Part shown: positions 36,474 to 44,877 of the stretch, piece by piece
Layout of the letters: the number at the start of each line of letters is the position of its first letter
Numbering within the stretch: position 1 is the stretch's first letter
Assembly: GCA_964565805.1 (NCBI GenBank)
Contig: CAZMGH010000004.1
Span: forward strand, 37,087-101,086
Direction: 5' to 3'
Length of the DNA stretch: 64,000 bases
From: Catenibacillus sp964565805
GTDB taxonomy: Bacteria; Bacillota; Clostridia; Lachnospirales; Lachnospiraceae
Notes under the pieces: model-generated
Told to the model about the DNA's origin: nothing
What the model saw: the letters and a program-made list of their open reading frames with translations, nothing else
Database searches by the model: none
Translations under genes and position numbers: made by a program

Positions 36474-36551
36474 TTCTAGGCACCTCCTGAATAATGTGGT
36501 AATGCGGGAATCTCCCTCCCACCGGCTGAACTTCCAGCCGTTCTTTTACTG

Positions 36552-37067
36552 TTACATCTTTTTGATATCGTAGAAGCTGATCTCAACGGCAGTCTCACGA
36601 CCGAACATATCCACACCGATGGTCACCATGGACTTGTTCATGTTAATCGACTTGATCTGTCCAACGGTATTCTCCCAGACGCCGGAAATAACCTTTACGG
36701 TATCTCCAACCTCATAATCGATCTGAACCTGTTCCGGACGAATCCCCAGATTGGCCATTTCAGCTTCTGTCAAAGGCACTGCCTTGGATTCGGGTCCGAC
36801 AAATCCGGTAACGCCGCGGGTATTGCGCACGACATACCAGGTCTCATCGTTCATGTCCATATGAAGCAGCACATAGCCCGGGAAGAGCTTTTTCTGTACT
36901 GTTTTCTTCTGGCCATTTTTTACTTCAACAACGTCTTCCATAGGAACCTCAACGCTTAAGATCTGATCTTCCAGGTGAAGGTTCTGAATGGACTTTTCAA
37001 TATTTGCTTTTACCTTGTTTTCATAGCCTGAGTAGGTATGGACTACGTACCATTTTGCTTCTGCCAT
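36552..37067 (-). CDS. nusG: transcription termination/antitermination protein NusG
   Basis: 171 residues. N-terminal NGN domain (KWYVVHTYSGYENKV; FPGYVLLHMDMND; RNTRGVTGFVG) and C-terminal KOW domain (GDTVKVISGVWENTVGQI). Couples RNA polymerase with Rho or ribosomes. Starts 14 bases after secE. Confidence 0.97.
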   Translation of the reverse strand: MAEAKWYVVHTYSGYENKVKANIEKSIQNLHLEDQILSVEVPMEDVVEVKNGQKKTVQKKLFPGYVLLHMDMNDETWYVVRNTRGVTGFVGPESKAVPLTEAEMANLGIRPEQVQIDYEVGDTVKVISGVWENTVGQIKSINMNKSMVTIGVDMFGRETAVEISFYDIKKM

Positions 37068-37081
37068 ATTCTCACCTTTTC

Positions 37082-37285
37082 CTACAATGATATAAGAAAA
37101 TCAATACCATACTTAAAGATAACATCCAGGATTGCGATGATCACTCCAAGTATTACGGAAATTACAACGACAGCAACCGTCCGCTTTGCGGCAGTCTTCT
37201 TATCAGGCCAGATAATCTTTTTAAATTCCGCCTTTATCTGGCTGAATTTACTGGGTTTTTTTACTTTCTGCGCGGTATCACCCAT
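37082..37285 (-). CDS. secE: preprotein translocase subunit SecE
   Basis: 67 residues from the ATG at 37285, which has AAGGAG eight bases upstream; a GTG three codons earlier abuts that site. Short charged N-terminus with the FKKIIWPDKKTA motif and a single membrane helix (VVVISVILGVIIAILDVIF). Clamps SecY in the translocon. Confidence 0.95.
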   Translation of the reverse strand: MGDTAQKVKKPSKFSQIKAEFKKIIWPDKKTAAKRTVAVVVISVILGVIIAILDVIFKYGIDFLISL

Positions 37286-37311
37286 AAACTTCACTCCTTG
37301 TAATTATCCAG

Positions 37312-37461
37312 TTATCTTGTTTCCTTGTGCATTGTATGTCTCTTACAGAATCTGCAATACTTTTTCGTTTCCATTCTGTCCGGGTGAGCTTTCTTCTCTT
37401 TTGTCATGTTGTAGTTACGCTGCTTGCACTCTGTACATGCTAATGTAATCTTAACGCGCAC
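37312..37461 (-). CDS. rpmG: 50S ribosomal protein L33
   Basis: 49 residues starting with GTG at 37459-37461 with GGAGG seven bases upstream. Protein begins MRVKITLACTEC and contains two CxxC pairs (CTEC and CRFC), i.e. the zinc-binding form. First gene of the rpmG-secE-nusG operon, as is usual in Firmicutes. Confidence 0.95.
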   Translation of the reverse strand: MRVKITLACTECKQRNYNMTKEKKAHPDRMETKKYCRFCKRHTMHKETR

Positions 37462-37546
37462 AACTTCCACCTCCGTTAGTTTATTCTTAGTGTTGTCTGG
37501 TCTGATTTTTAGGCATAAAAAAAAGACCGCCTTCCATAGCTAGTCT

Positions 37547-37575
37547 AATATAGCATACCTGACAGGATTCGTCAA
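37547..37575 (-). promoter_or_regulatory. Promoter of rpmG-secE-nusG
   Basis: On the minus strand, TTGACG (37570-37575), a 17-bp spacer and TATATT (37547-37552), about 85 bp before rpmG. Confidence 0.75.
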
Positions 37576-37613
37576 GAGCAAAAATGATTTTATAGCTCAG
37601 GTACATTCCATAT

Positions 37614-37682
37614 AAAACAGCGGGGAAATGCACGGCTATAAGCAGGCGTAACGCCTGTTTCCCTGCCTTTCCCCGCTGTTTT
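37614..37682 (-). terminator. Terminator after the LTA-synthase-like gene
   Basis: A 15-bp outer stem, AAAACAGCGGGGAAA (37614-37628) with TTTCCCCGCTGTTTT (37668-37682), plus an inner CAGGCG/CGCCTG hairpin. The arms supply the T run. About 25 bases past the stop. Confidence 0.8.
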
Positions 37683-37707
37683 AAGGTATAGTGTTATGCT
37701 GTTTTCT

Positions 37708-39651
37708 TCACTCAGTTTCTTCCTCTGCGGTCTGTTCCTCGATCAGATCTGCCAGCGCCTCAGGGGACAGCTCTGCCAGATCATGCTCCAAAACATATTT
37801 TGAGATTTCGGTCACTGTCACTGCTTTTTGAGAATCTTCCTCAAGACCGTCAATGGATACCGACTCATGCGTGTTCAGATCCAGGGCCCGGCCGCTTTCA
37901 AAGGATCCGTCCCGGCCGATCTCATACAGCACTCCATCCTTAATAAATGATCCCTGGAGCATATAAGCCACTGTGGCCACAAAGCCTTCATCTGTGTTTA
38001 AAAGATCCTGTCCAAAAGTCACTGTAGAAGACAGATCCAGGTCAAAAAGATTTGCCATCGTTGCCAGGAAATCCACCTGTCCCCCTACAGTCTCAATGGT
38101 CTTAGCCTCTCCCAGGCCGGGAATATGAATAAGCAGAGGAATATTAAGCATGGTATCATAGTCATAAGAATAACCCAAATACTCTGTCATTTTCTCATAG
38201 TTCTCATCATCCAGACAGTTCAGTCCATGATGATCCCCATAAATGACGATGATCGTATGATCATAAAGGCCATTGGCCTTAAGCGCCTCAATAAACTCGC
38301 CGATCGCTTCATCGGTATAGCGGATCGTCTGAAGATAGCCGCCAAACAAAGTATCCTCATCTTCTTCCTTTAATTCCAGGGTTGATTCCAGACTTTCATC
38401 CAGGGTATAAGGATAATGGTTGGTCAATGTTATAATAAAGCTGTAAAAAGGCTCCTGCTGGCCTGACAGAATTTCCGCCATCTGACGAAACATAGACTTA
38501 TCGCTTAAGCCCAAGCCTGAAATCTCATCCATGTTAAGATTTTCTTCATTATAAAAATAGTCAAATCCCAGCCGGGGATAAATGGTTGCCCGATTATAGA
38601 AATCCTTATCATCCCCAATAACCGCTGATGTGTAATATCCTTTTTCAGACAAAAGCTTTGGCAGGCCATTAAAGGAATTATCCACATATAAATCATAACT
38701 TGCCCCTTCAATCACCGGGTACAGACCGGTCTGAGTGGAAAATTCCGCATCAGAGGTATTTCCCTTGCCCATATTTGTGTAATAATGATTCAAGTACAAG
38801 GTATCCTCTTTCAGAAGCTGATTCAGATAAGGGGTGATTTCCTGGCCATTATACTGGGCATTTAGGACAAAATTCTGCATAGACTCCACCTGGATCACAA
38901 TCAGGTTCATGCCCTCTCCAATGCCTGCATACTGAGCCGCCGCTGAGGCAGAGCTGTCCTCACTTTCCCCGGTTTCCTCCGCCACCTCTTCGGCCACTTC
39001 CTCGACCACATCTGCGGGAACGTCCTTATTTTGCAGGATCGTTCCTAAGGAACTTAAATTATACACCACCTTGCCTAAAGTAGACTCTATCACATCCTTA
39101 ACGTGGACTGTCACTGCCTCTGTGCTGTTTAACTTAGCCACAGAAGCCCACCGGAAAGGATTTAACGCAATAAGGATAATGCTTGCCGCCAGACCTGCAG
39201 CAACCCAGCGCTTACGCCTAAGGCTGATGGACTTGTACGCTTCAGGTTTGATCCGTGACCGAAACTTTTTATAAATCAGCCACAGCACGGGCACATCTGC
39301 CAAAAGTACAATACTCACTACCGGAATCGCTGATTTTACGCTGTCTTCTGTTCCTTTAATATTTTTTATCTGCCAGATCTGATTGACAGAAACAAGCTGG
39401 TTAAAATAATTATAGTAGATCACATCAACAAAAAGGACCAAAGAAAAAATAACGTAAACAAATCTTAAAACCCTCTGGGTCCTTGGCGTACTATAATAAT
39501 ATAAATACATGGTCAGGCCAAAGAAAATCAGAGTCACCCAGTAGGATAAGCTTGAAAAGATAGAAATATCCACAGCAATATAATACACAAGCATTTTTAT
39601 CGCAAATAAAATAAATACCAAATATCGAACTTTCAGTATCTTTTCTCTCAT
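37708..39651 (-). CDS. LTA synthase family protein (membrane sulfatase-fold phosphotransferase)
   Basis: 647 residues from the ATG at 39651, with GGAGG seven bases upstream. About five membrane helices in the first ~180 residues, a Glu-rich linker, then an extracellular sulfatase-fold domain. The start of the domain has VIQVESMQNF (metal-binding Glu) and the likely Thr nucleophile in GKGNTSDAEF, followed by YGDHHG near the end. LtaS-type enzymes polymerise glycerol phosphate from phosphatidylglycerol; other members modify glycans, so the exact product is open. First in line upstream of rpmG, after comF. Confidence 0.88.
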   Translation of the reverse strand: MREKILKVRYLVFILFAIKMLVYYIAVDISIFSSLSYWVTLIFFGLTMYLYYYSTPRTQRVLRFVYVIFSLVLFVDVIYYNYFNQLVSVNQIWQIKNIKGTEDSVKSAIPVVSIVLLADVPVLWLIYKKFRSRIKPEAYKSISLRRKRWVAAGLAASIILIALNPFRWASVAKLNSTEAVTVHVKDVIESTLGKVVYNLSSLGTILQNKDVPADVVEEVAEEVAEETGESEDSSASAAAQYAGIGEGMNLIVIQVESMQNFVLNAQYNGQEITPYLNQLLKEDTLYLNHYYTNMGKGNTSDAEFSTQTGLYPVIEGASYDLYVDNSFNGLPKLLSEKGYYTSAVIGDDKDFYNRATIYPRLGFDYFYNEENLNMDEISGLGLSDKSMFRQMAEILSGQQEPFYSFIITLTNHYPYTLDESLESTLELKEEDEDTLFGGYLQTIRYTDEAIGEFIEALKANGLYDHTIIVIYGDHHGLNCLDDENYEKMTEYLGYSYDYDTMLNIPLLIHIPGLGEAKTIETVGGQVDFLATMANLFDLDLSSTVTFGQDLLNTDEGFVATVAYMLQGSFIKDGVLYEIGRDGSFESGRALDLNTHESVSIDGLEEDSQKAVTVTEISKYVLEHDLAELSPEALADLIEEQTAEEETE

Positions 39652-39735
39652 CACTGCGCCTCCGTAAAAATAGACCTTACCGGGCAATTATAAAGTATAA
39701 TTTTTAAATAAATCTATCCTGAGATTAAAGATTTT

Positions 39736-40458
39736 TTAAAAATCGCTGCCAATACACAGACAGAGAATCCATACGTGCTTAACCCCCTGTTCTTTAAGCA
39801 GACTGGAGCATATCCGCATAGTACTGCCTGTTGTATAAATATCATCCACCAGCAGCACCCGCTCATATTTCCCTGCATGTATCCCCGGGCCGAAGGCTTT
39901 TTGAAGATTTTTCAGCCTTTGCTGAGGATTAAGCCCTTTTTGAGGCTCTGTAAACCGGGAACGCACCAGAAGCTTGTCATCCACAGGAATCCCCAAAGCC
40001 TTTCCGATTCCTTCCGCAATGACAAGGGCCTGATTAAACCCCCGGATCCGGGCCTTTTTCCGGTTCAAAGGCACCGCAGTAATGCACTGAGGCTGCCGCT
40101 GGCAGATCCATTCCCCGTACATCTCCACCGCCTTTTTTACATAGTAGGCGGCAAACTCCTTCTTGCCCTGATACTTATACATAGCAATGGAATCCGACAT
40201 CGCCTTGGTATAAACCCACACAGACGCGCCTCCATCAAAAGGCGGCACAGACTTCGAGCAGTCCAGGCAATACTCCTGCACAGGACTGTACACAGGCTTC
40301 CCGCACTTTAGGCACACAGGCTTTTTTACCCACACCAGCGATCTCTCACAGGCCGGATGGATCATCTGCCTCCGGTCTTTTGGAAGCTTAAAGCAAACCG
40401 GACATATGGGCGGATACAACAGGGATAAGATTGGGGACAGCATTGAATTAAATTTCAT
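39736..40458 (-). CDS. comF: ComF family protein
   Basis: 240 residues from the ATG at 40458, preceded by AAGGAAG. N-terminal zinc ribbon (CPVCF ... CLKCGKPV ... CLDCSK) and a C-terminal phosphoribosyltransferase fold with VLLVDDIYTTGSTM. ComF supports DNA uptake in competent bacteria; many non-competent Clostridia keep a homologue of unknown role. No other com genes are in the window. Confidence 0.9.
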   Translation of the reverse strand: MKFNSMLSPILSLLYPPICPVCFKLPKDRRQMIHPACERSLVWVKKPVCLKCGKPVYSPVQEYCLDCSKSVPPFDGGASVWVYTKAMSDSIAMYKYQGKKEFAAYYVKKAVEMYGEWICQRQPQCITAVPLNRKKARIRGFNQALVIAEGIGKALGIPVDDKLLVRSRFTEPQKGLNPQQRLKNLQKAFGPGIHAGKYERVLLVDDIYTTGSTMRICSSLLKEQGVKHVWILCLCIGSDF

Positions 40459-40543
40459 AAATCTTCCTTTCCCAACGTCTCTCCAAAACAAGAAAAAGGA
40501 AACTCTGCCCAACTTGGAAATATCATGGACTTTATACGCGTCT

Positions 40544-40573
40544 ATTATACAAAATTCACCTAAGAAATGTAAA
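40544..40573 (-). promoter_or_regulatory. comF promoter
   Basis: On the minus strand, TTTACA (40568-40573), an 18-bp spacer and TATAAT (40544-40549), about 85 bp before the start. Confidence 0.7.
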
Positions 40574-40605
40574 GGACAAGAATTGCCGATTTTACACAGA
40601 AAAGG

Positions 40606-40636
40606 CATGGCCAGGTTAAAATGCTTCCTGACCATG
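40606..40636 (-). terminator. Probable terminator after the LCP gene
   Basis: A 10-bp stem with one G:T pair, CATGGTCAGG with CCTGGCCATG on the minus strand (40627-40636 with 40606-40615), followed by CCTTTTCTG. Modest T tract. Confidence 0.6.
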
Positions 40637-40691
40637 CTTTTATGATTTTCATCCTCTGCCTTATTCAACATCGGTTTTATTTTTTCATTTT

Positions 40692-42395
40692 TTAATAAGA
40701 TTCCTCTGTACTCTCCGATGTTGTATCTGTAATGATTTCACCGTCAAGCACCTGCTGGATCTTCTCCGCTGCCTCATTGACCGAATCCATATCCGGGATC
40801 ATAACATACGCTGTATTATGAAGGGAATAGCAGTAGTCATTGCCATCAGTTCCAACAACACTTTGAGAAACAATATTCCATTCTGCCCCGTCATTCAGCT
40901 GCATCTTGATCAGTTCTGTAATATCGTTCGTACTCATGTTCGTTTCAAAGCTGCCGTCTAAACTGGAAAGCAGACTTGCGTAATTGGCAAGGATTGTCGG
41001 AGACATGACTTTCTTAAGCATTGCCGTAATGACAGCCTGCTGATTTTTACCCCGCTGATTGTCACCATCTTCAAGATTGTACCGCTCTCTTACAAAGGCA
41101 AGCGCCGTTTCTCCGTCCATTTCATTATAGCCCTGCTGGAAGACATATCCATCAATAGACGTAAACGCATACTCAGAGTAAACCTCCAGTCCGCCCAAGG
41201 CATCAACAATATTAATAACAGATGTAAAATTCACCCGGGCATAATAATCAATATCCACACCGTAAAGCTGAGCCAACGTATCCATCGAGCAATCCACACC
41301 ATAAATGCCTGCATGCGTCAGCTTGTCCAGCTGCCCATTTGTAACTCCCGGGAACTCTACATAATAGTCCCTGGGCGTGGTGGTCAGCAAAATCTGTTTT
41401 GTTTCCGGATTCACTGTCACTAGAATATTCACATCGCTTCGGCTGGTCGTCGCAATTTCCCCGTAAGTATCAATACCGCTGATATATATGGTGAAAGGCT
41501 CCTGGGTTACTTCAATATCTGAAGATGCCACAATGACTTCTGTCTCAATTTTCACATTATCCAAAATACGAATATCCTCTTCAAAAGTGGCATACTCCTC
41601 AATAATATTTTCATTAAAAGCTTCATTATAGATAATAGCCCCTACTTCACCGCTGTATAACGCGGCTACCTGATTGCTTATCCCTTCATACTCTTGAGTT
41701 GTGATCTCTGCTCCAAGGTTTGAGTTAATCTCCTCAATCGTTTTATCCACATTATCCCGGTCAAGGGTCGATTGTATACCAAATACATATTCCGCCGCAT
41801 CTTCTAAAGTCTGAGCCGGATCGTCCTCTAACACGGCAATCACAATATTATCTACCTTCACAGAACTGCCTGTAATGGAATCCAGGAAACTATTTGTAAT
41901 AAACAAATAATAACATCCCCATGCAAGCGCAACGCACAGGATCAAGGATTCAACCTTTCCGGCAATATGGGTCCCTCGAGTAAACTGGGAAAAATAGGCA
42001 AATACCCACAGCAGCGCTAAAAGCAGCGCAGCAATACCTAAATATCTTAAAGGTATAACATCAAGAACAAACAGAAGCGCCAGCGCGATAATGGAAAGGA
42101 ATCCCTGGATGATCGCCAGGACTCTTCCTACCATATGTTTCTTTTTACGGCCGGGCGCACTTTTATGATGAGCGTTTTTAATAGGTCCATCTTCATGAAT
42201 GTTCGAAAAACGCTCTGGACGTGGACTTTTTTCCGGGTAGTCATCTGTAGATGGACGTTTGCTTTGATTTCGCTGTCCACTATAATGGGGAGCATAATCT
42301 TCTTCATAACCGCCGCGGCGCAGCCGCCGGCTTTTGTCAGAGTCACTCCCTGAACCAGATCGGTCATTACGAGAATTTCGGTTATCTCTATCCAT
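40692..42395 (-). CDS. LCP (LytR-CpsA-Psr) family protein
   Basis: 567 residues. Long, highly charged cytoplasmic N-terminus (~90 residues rich in R, D, S), three closely spaced membrane helices (about 95-185), an additional ~130-residue domain, then the LCP core. The core has DTYGEIATTSRSDVNILV, TPRDYYV and VRERYNLEDGDNQRGKNQQ with the Arg residues that bind the polyprenyl pyrophosphate head. LCP enzymes attach teichoic acids or capsular and rhamnose polymers to peptidoglycan. Its proximity to the rhamnose genes suggests it attaches that polymer. AGAGGTG precedes the ATG. Confidence 0.92.
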   Translation of the reverse strand: MDRDNRNSRNDRSGSGSDSDKSRRLRRGGYEEDYAPHYSGQRNQSKRPSTDDYPEKSPRPERFSNIHEDGPIKNAHHKSAPGRKKKHMVGRVLAIIQGFLSIIALALLFVLDVIPLRYLGIAALLLALLWVFAYFSQFTRGTHIAGKVESLILCVALAWGCYYLFITNSFLDSITGSSVKVDNIVIAVLEDDPAQTLEDAAEYVFGIQSTLDRDNVDKTIEEINSNLGAEITTQEYEGISNQVAALYSGEVGAIIYNEAFNENIIEEYATFEEDIRILDNVKIETEVIVASSDIEVTQEPFTIYISGIDTYGEIATTSRSDVNILVTVNPETKQILLTTTPRDYYVEFPGVTNGQLDKLTHAGIYGVDCSMDTLAQLYGVDIDYYARVNFTSVINIVDALGGLEVYSEYAFTSIDGYVFQQGYNEMDGETALAFVRERYNLEDGDNQRGKNQQAVITAMLKKVMSPTILANYASLLSSLDGSFETNMSTNDITELIKMQLNDGAEWNIVSQSVVGTDGNDYCYSLHNTAYVMIPDMDSVNEAAEKIQQVLDGEIITDTTSESTEESY

Positions 42396-42433
42396 TGCAC
42401 ACCTCTTTTTTCTTATTATAAACTCGGTATATT

Positions 42434-42462
42434 ATTATACTACGCTCATCTTTCAATTTCAA
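42434..42462 (-). promoter_or_regulatory. LCP gene promoter
   Basis: On the minus strand, TTGAAA (42457-42462), a 17-bp spacer and TATAAT (42434-42439), about 40 bp before the start. Confidence 0.7.
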
Positions 42463-42634
42463 ACAAAAACGTGAAAAGTTAATATAATTTTCAAAAAGCC
42501 GCCAAATTTTGACGGTTTATTTTACCCCAGACCGCAATTTTCATACCGCAGCTGGCAGGAAGCATCTTTTTTACAAAGGCTTTCTGTGATAAAATGATAA
42601 AACAAATCCGACAGAACTTGAAAGGGGTGGAACC

Positions 42635-43828
42635 ATGAAGCTTCCAGGATATTATTCCTCCGGCCAATTTGCCAGACTGGCCAATGTGTCCGTGCGGACG
42701 ATACGTTTTTACGATGCGAAAAACATTTTAAAACCTTCCTATATAAATGACTCCGGCGCGCGATTTTACACCGATTCGGATTTTGCCCGGCTTCAGCAGA
42801 TCCTGCTGCTGAAATATCTGGGTTTTTCACTGGATGATATACGAAAAATCACAGTAAAAGATACAGATCCTCATTTTATGATCCATTCTCTTGGCCTTCA
42901 AAAAAAGCTGATCCTGGACCGGATCGAGCAGATGCAGCTTGTAGAAAATGCCATTGATCGGACGATCCATGCCATGCGCCAGGACCATGAAATTAACTGG
43001 AGCCAGATGCTGGACCTGATTCACCTGACCAACCAGGAATCCCGACTGAAAAAACAGTACCAGGACGCGTCCAATATTATGGCTCGGATCCGCCTTCACA
43101 AATTTTATTCCCGAAATCCACAGGGCTGGTTTCCCTGGATCTTCCAGCAGTGTGAAATGGACAGCCATCACAAAGTACTGGAGCTTGGCTGCGGCAATGG
43201 CGCTTTATGGCATGAAAATATTTCAAAAATTCCCAAGGGACTGGAAATCACCTTATCCGATATTTCCCAGGGCATGCTCCGGGATGCCAAGCGGACTATT
43301 GGTAAAGGGGATGATCGATTCTCTTACCAGTGTTTTGACTGTGGGGATATTCCATTTCAGGACCATTCCTTTGACCTGGTCCTTGCCAATCATTTACTCT
43401 TTTACTGCGATGATATTCCCCGGGCGCTCCGGGAAGTCCGCCGTACTTTAACAGCCAGCGGCAGCTTTATATGCAGCACCTATGGCAGCCGCCACATGAA
43501 AGAGATCAGCGATCTGGTTACTGGCTTTGACCGGCACATTAATCTGTCTGATGAAAAGCTGTACCAGCGTTTTGGTCTGGAAAACGGTGAAAAAATATTA
43601 AAAGAATTTTTTCCATCGGTTCAGTGCATCCTATATGATGACGCCATTGATATTGATGATCCTCAGCCCATTATTGAATACATTCTCTCCTGTCACGGCA
43701 ACCAGAATCAATATATCCTGGACCGATACGAGGATTTCCGGACCTATATGGAAAAAAAGACAAAAAATGGCTTTCACATTACAAAAGAGGCAGGCATTTT
43801 CCTGTGCAAACTCAAAAAAAGTACTTGA
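42635..43828 (+). CDS. MerR-type regulator fused to SAM-dependent methyltransferase
   Basis: 397 residues in one frame. Residues ~6-75 form a MerR DNA-binding domain (SSGQFARLANVSVRTIRFYD, YLGFSLDDIRKI), followed by a helical dimerisation stretch to ~140. From ~180 a class I methyltransferase follows, with motif I VLELGCGNGA (181-190), an acidic motif (LSDIS), DCGDIPFQDHSFDLVLANHL, and an REVRRTL segment. The MerR effector domain is thus a methyltransferase fold that may bind SAM or a small molecule. Start ATG with AAGGGGTGG upstream. It is followed by rfbA behind a promoter with a 19-bp spacer. Confidence 0.85.
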   Translation: MKLPGYYSSGQFARLANVSVRTIRFYDAKNILKPSYINDSGARFYTDSDFARLQQILLLKYLGFSLDDIRKITVKDTDPHFMIHSLGLQKKLILDRIEQMQLVENAIDRTIHAMRQDHEINWSQMLDLIHLTNQESRLKKQYQDASNIMARIRLHKFYSRNPQGWFPWIFQQCEMDSHHKVLELGCGNGALWHENISKIPKGLEITLSDISQGMLRDAKRTIGKGDDRFSYQCFDCGDIPFQDHSFDLVLANHLLFYCDDIPRALREVRRTLTASGSFICSTYGSRHMKEISDLVTGFDRHINLSDEKLYQRFGLENGEKILKEFFPSVQCILYDDAIDIDDPQPIIEYILSCHGNQNQYILDRYEDFRTYMEKKTKNGFHITKEAGIFLCKLKKST

Positions 43829-43855
43829 AGCTTACCTTGCGTCACCCTTTATACT
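43825..43855 (+). promoter_or_regulatory. MerR-type rfbA promoter (19-bp spacer)
   Basis: TTGAAG (43825-43830), exactly 19 bp, then TATACT (43850-43855). The long spacer is typical of promoters activated by MerR proteins. The spacer contains ACCTTGCGT, resembling palindromic ACGTTACGT cores. The -35 overlaps the stop codon of the MerR-methyltransferase gene. A perfect 8-bp hairpin (43876-43883 with 43890-43897) lies in the leader before rfbA. Confidence 0.6.
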
Positions 43856-43923
43856 GTATGTAACAGTTAAACCATCCAGGTTCCGGCCAGAACCTGGAAA
43901 TACAGTTTCAAGGAGTTCAAAAA

Positions 43924-44823
43924 ATGAAAGGTATTATTTTAGCCGGCGGATCGGGAACCCGGCTTTACCCTCTCACCATGGTGACATCGAAGCAGCTGCT
44001 TCCTATTTATGACAAGCCAATGATCTACTACCCCATGTCTGTTTTAATGAATGCTGGGATCCGGGATATTCTCATTATCTCCACCCCTCAGGATACTCCC
44101 CGCTTTGAGGAGCTTTTAGGGGACGGACACCAGCTGGGCATCCACCTTTCCTATGCCATTCAGCCCTCACCAGACGGCCTTGCCCAGGCATTTATTATTG
44201 GAGCAGACTTTATCGGTGACGACGCGGTGGCCATGGTTTTAGGGGACAATATTTTTTCCGGCCACGGCCTGAACAAGCGGCTGAAAGCTGCTGTGGACAA
44301 TGCGGTTTCCGGAAAAGGCGCCACGGTTTTCGGCTATTACGTCGACGATCCGGAACGCTTCGGTATTGTAGAGTTTGATAAAAACGGAAAAGCCGTTTCC
44401 ATTGAAGAAAAGCCGGAACACCCAAAAAGCAATTACTGCGTCACCGGACTTTATTTCTATGACAACCATGTGGTAGAGTACGCGAGAAACTTAAAGCCCA
44501 GCCCAAGGGGAGAGCTTGAGATCACAGACTTAAACCGGATCTATCTGGAAAAAGACCAGATTAATGTAGAACTTTTAGGCCAGGGCTTTACATGGCTGGA
44601 TACGGGGACTCATGAAAGTCTTGTAGAAGCCACGAATTTTGTAAAAACCATAGAAAATCATCAGCACAGAAAAATCGCCTGTCTGGAGGAAATCGCTTAT
44701 CTTAACGGCTGGATCACGAAAGAAGATATTCTTGCCGTATACAATAAAATGAAAAATAACCAGTATGGCCAATACCTGAAGGATGTTGTGGATGGAAAAT
44801 ATCTGGACGTTCTTCACGGATAA
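43924..44823 (+). CDS. rfbA: glucose-1-phosphate thymidylyltransferase
   Basis: 299 residues. Makes dTDP-glucose from dTTP and glucose-1-phosphate, first step to dTDP-L-rhamnose. The signature GGSGTRLYPLT with catalytic Arg, SKQLLPIYDKPMIYYP, and VLGDNIFSG (metal-binding Asp) are intact. AAGGAG lies eight bases before the ATG. Confidence 0.97.
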   Translation: MKGIILAGGSGTRLYPLTMVTSKQLLPIYDKPMIYYPMSVLMNAGIRDILIISTPQDTPRFEELLGDGHQLGIHLSYAIQPSPDGLAQAFIIGADFIGDDAVAMVLGDNIFSGHGLNKRLKAAVDNAVSGKGATVFGYYVDDPERFGIVEFDKNGKAVSIEEKPEHPKSNYCVTGLYFYDNHVVEYARNLKPSPRGELEITDLNRIYLEKDQINVELLGQGFTWLDTGTHESLVEATNFVKTIENHQHRKIACLEEIAYLNGWITKEDILAVYNKMKNNQYGQYLKDVVDGKYLDVLHG

Positions 44824-44877
44824 ATACGATCATTTCCTGCAGGCCAAAGCCTGCAGGATTTTCACAGGAGGACAATT

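Noticed and set aside
37286..37311. Search for tRNA-Trp, which often sits between rpmG and secE
   Set aside because: The space is only about 26 bases and holds just the secE ribosome binding site.
37462..37546. Leader of rpmG as a possible riboswitch
   Set aside because: Short, with no recognised conserved core or terminator-antiterminator pair.
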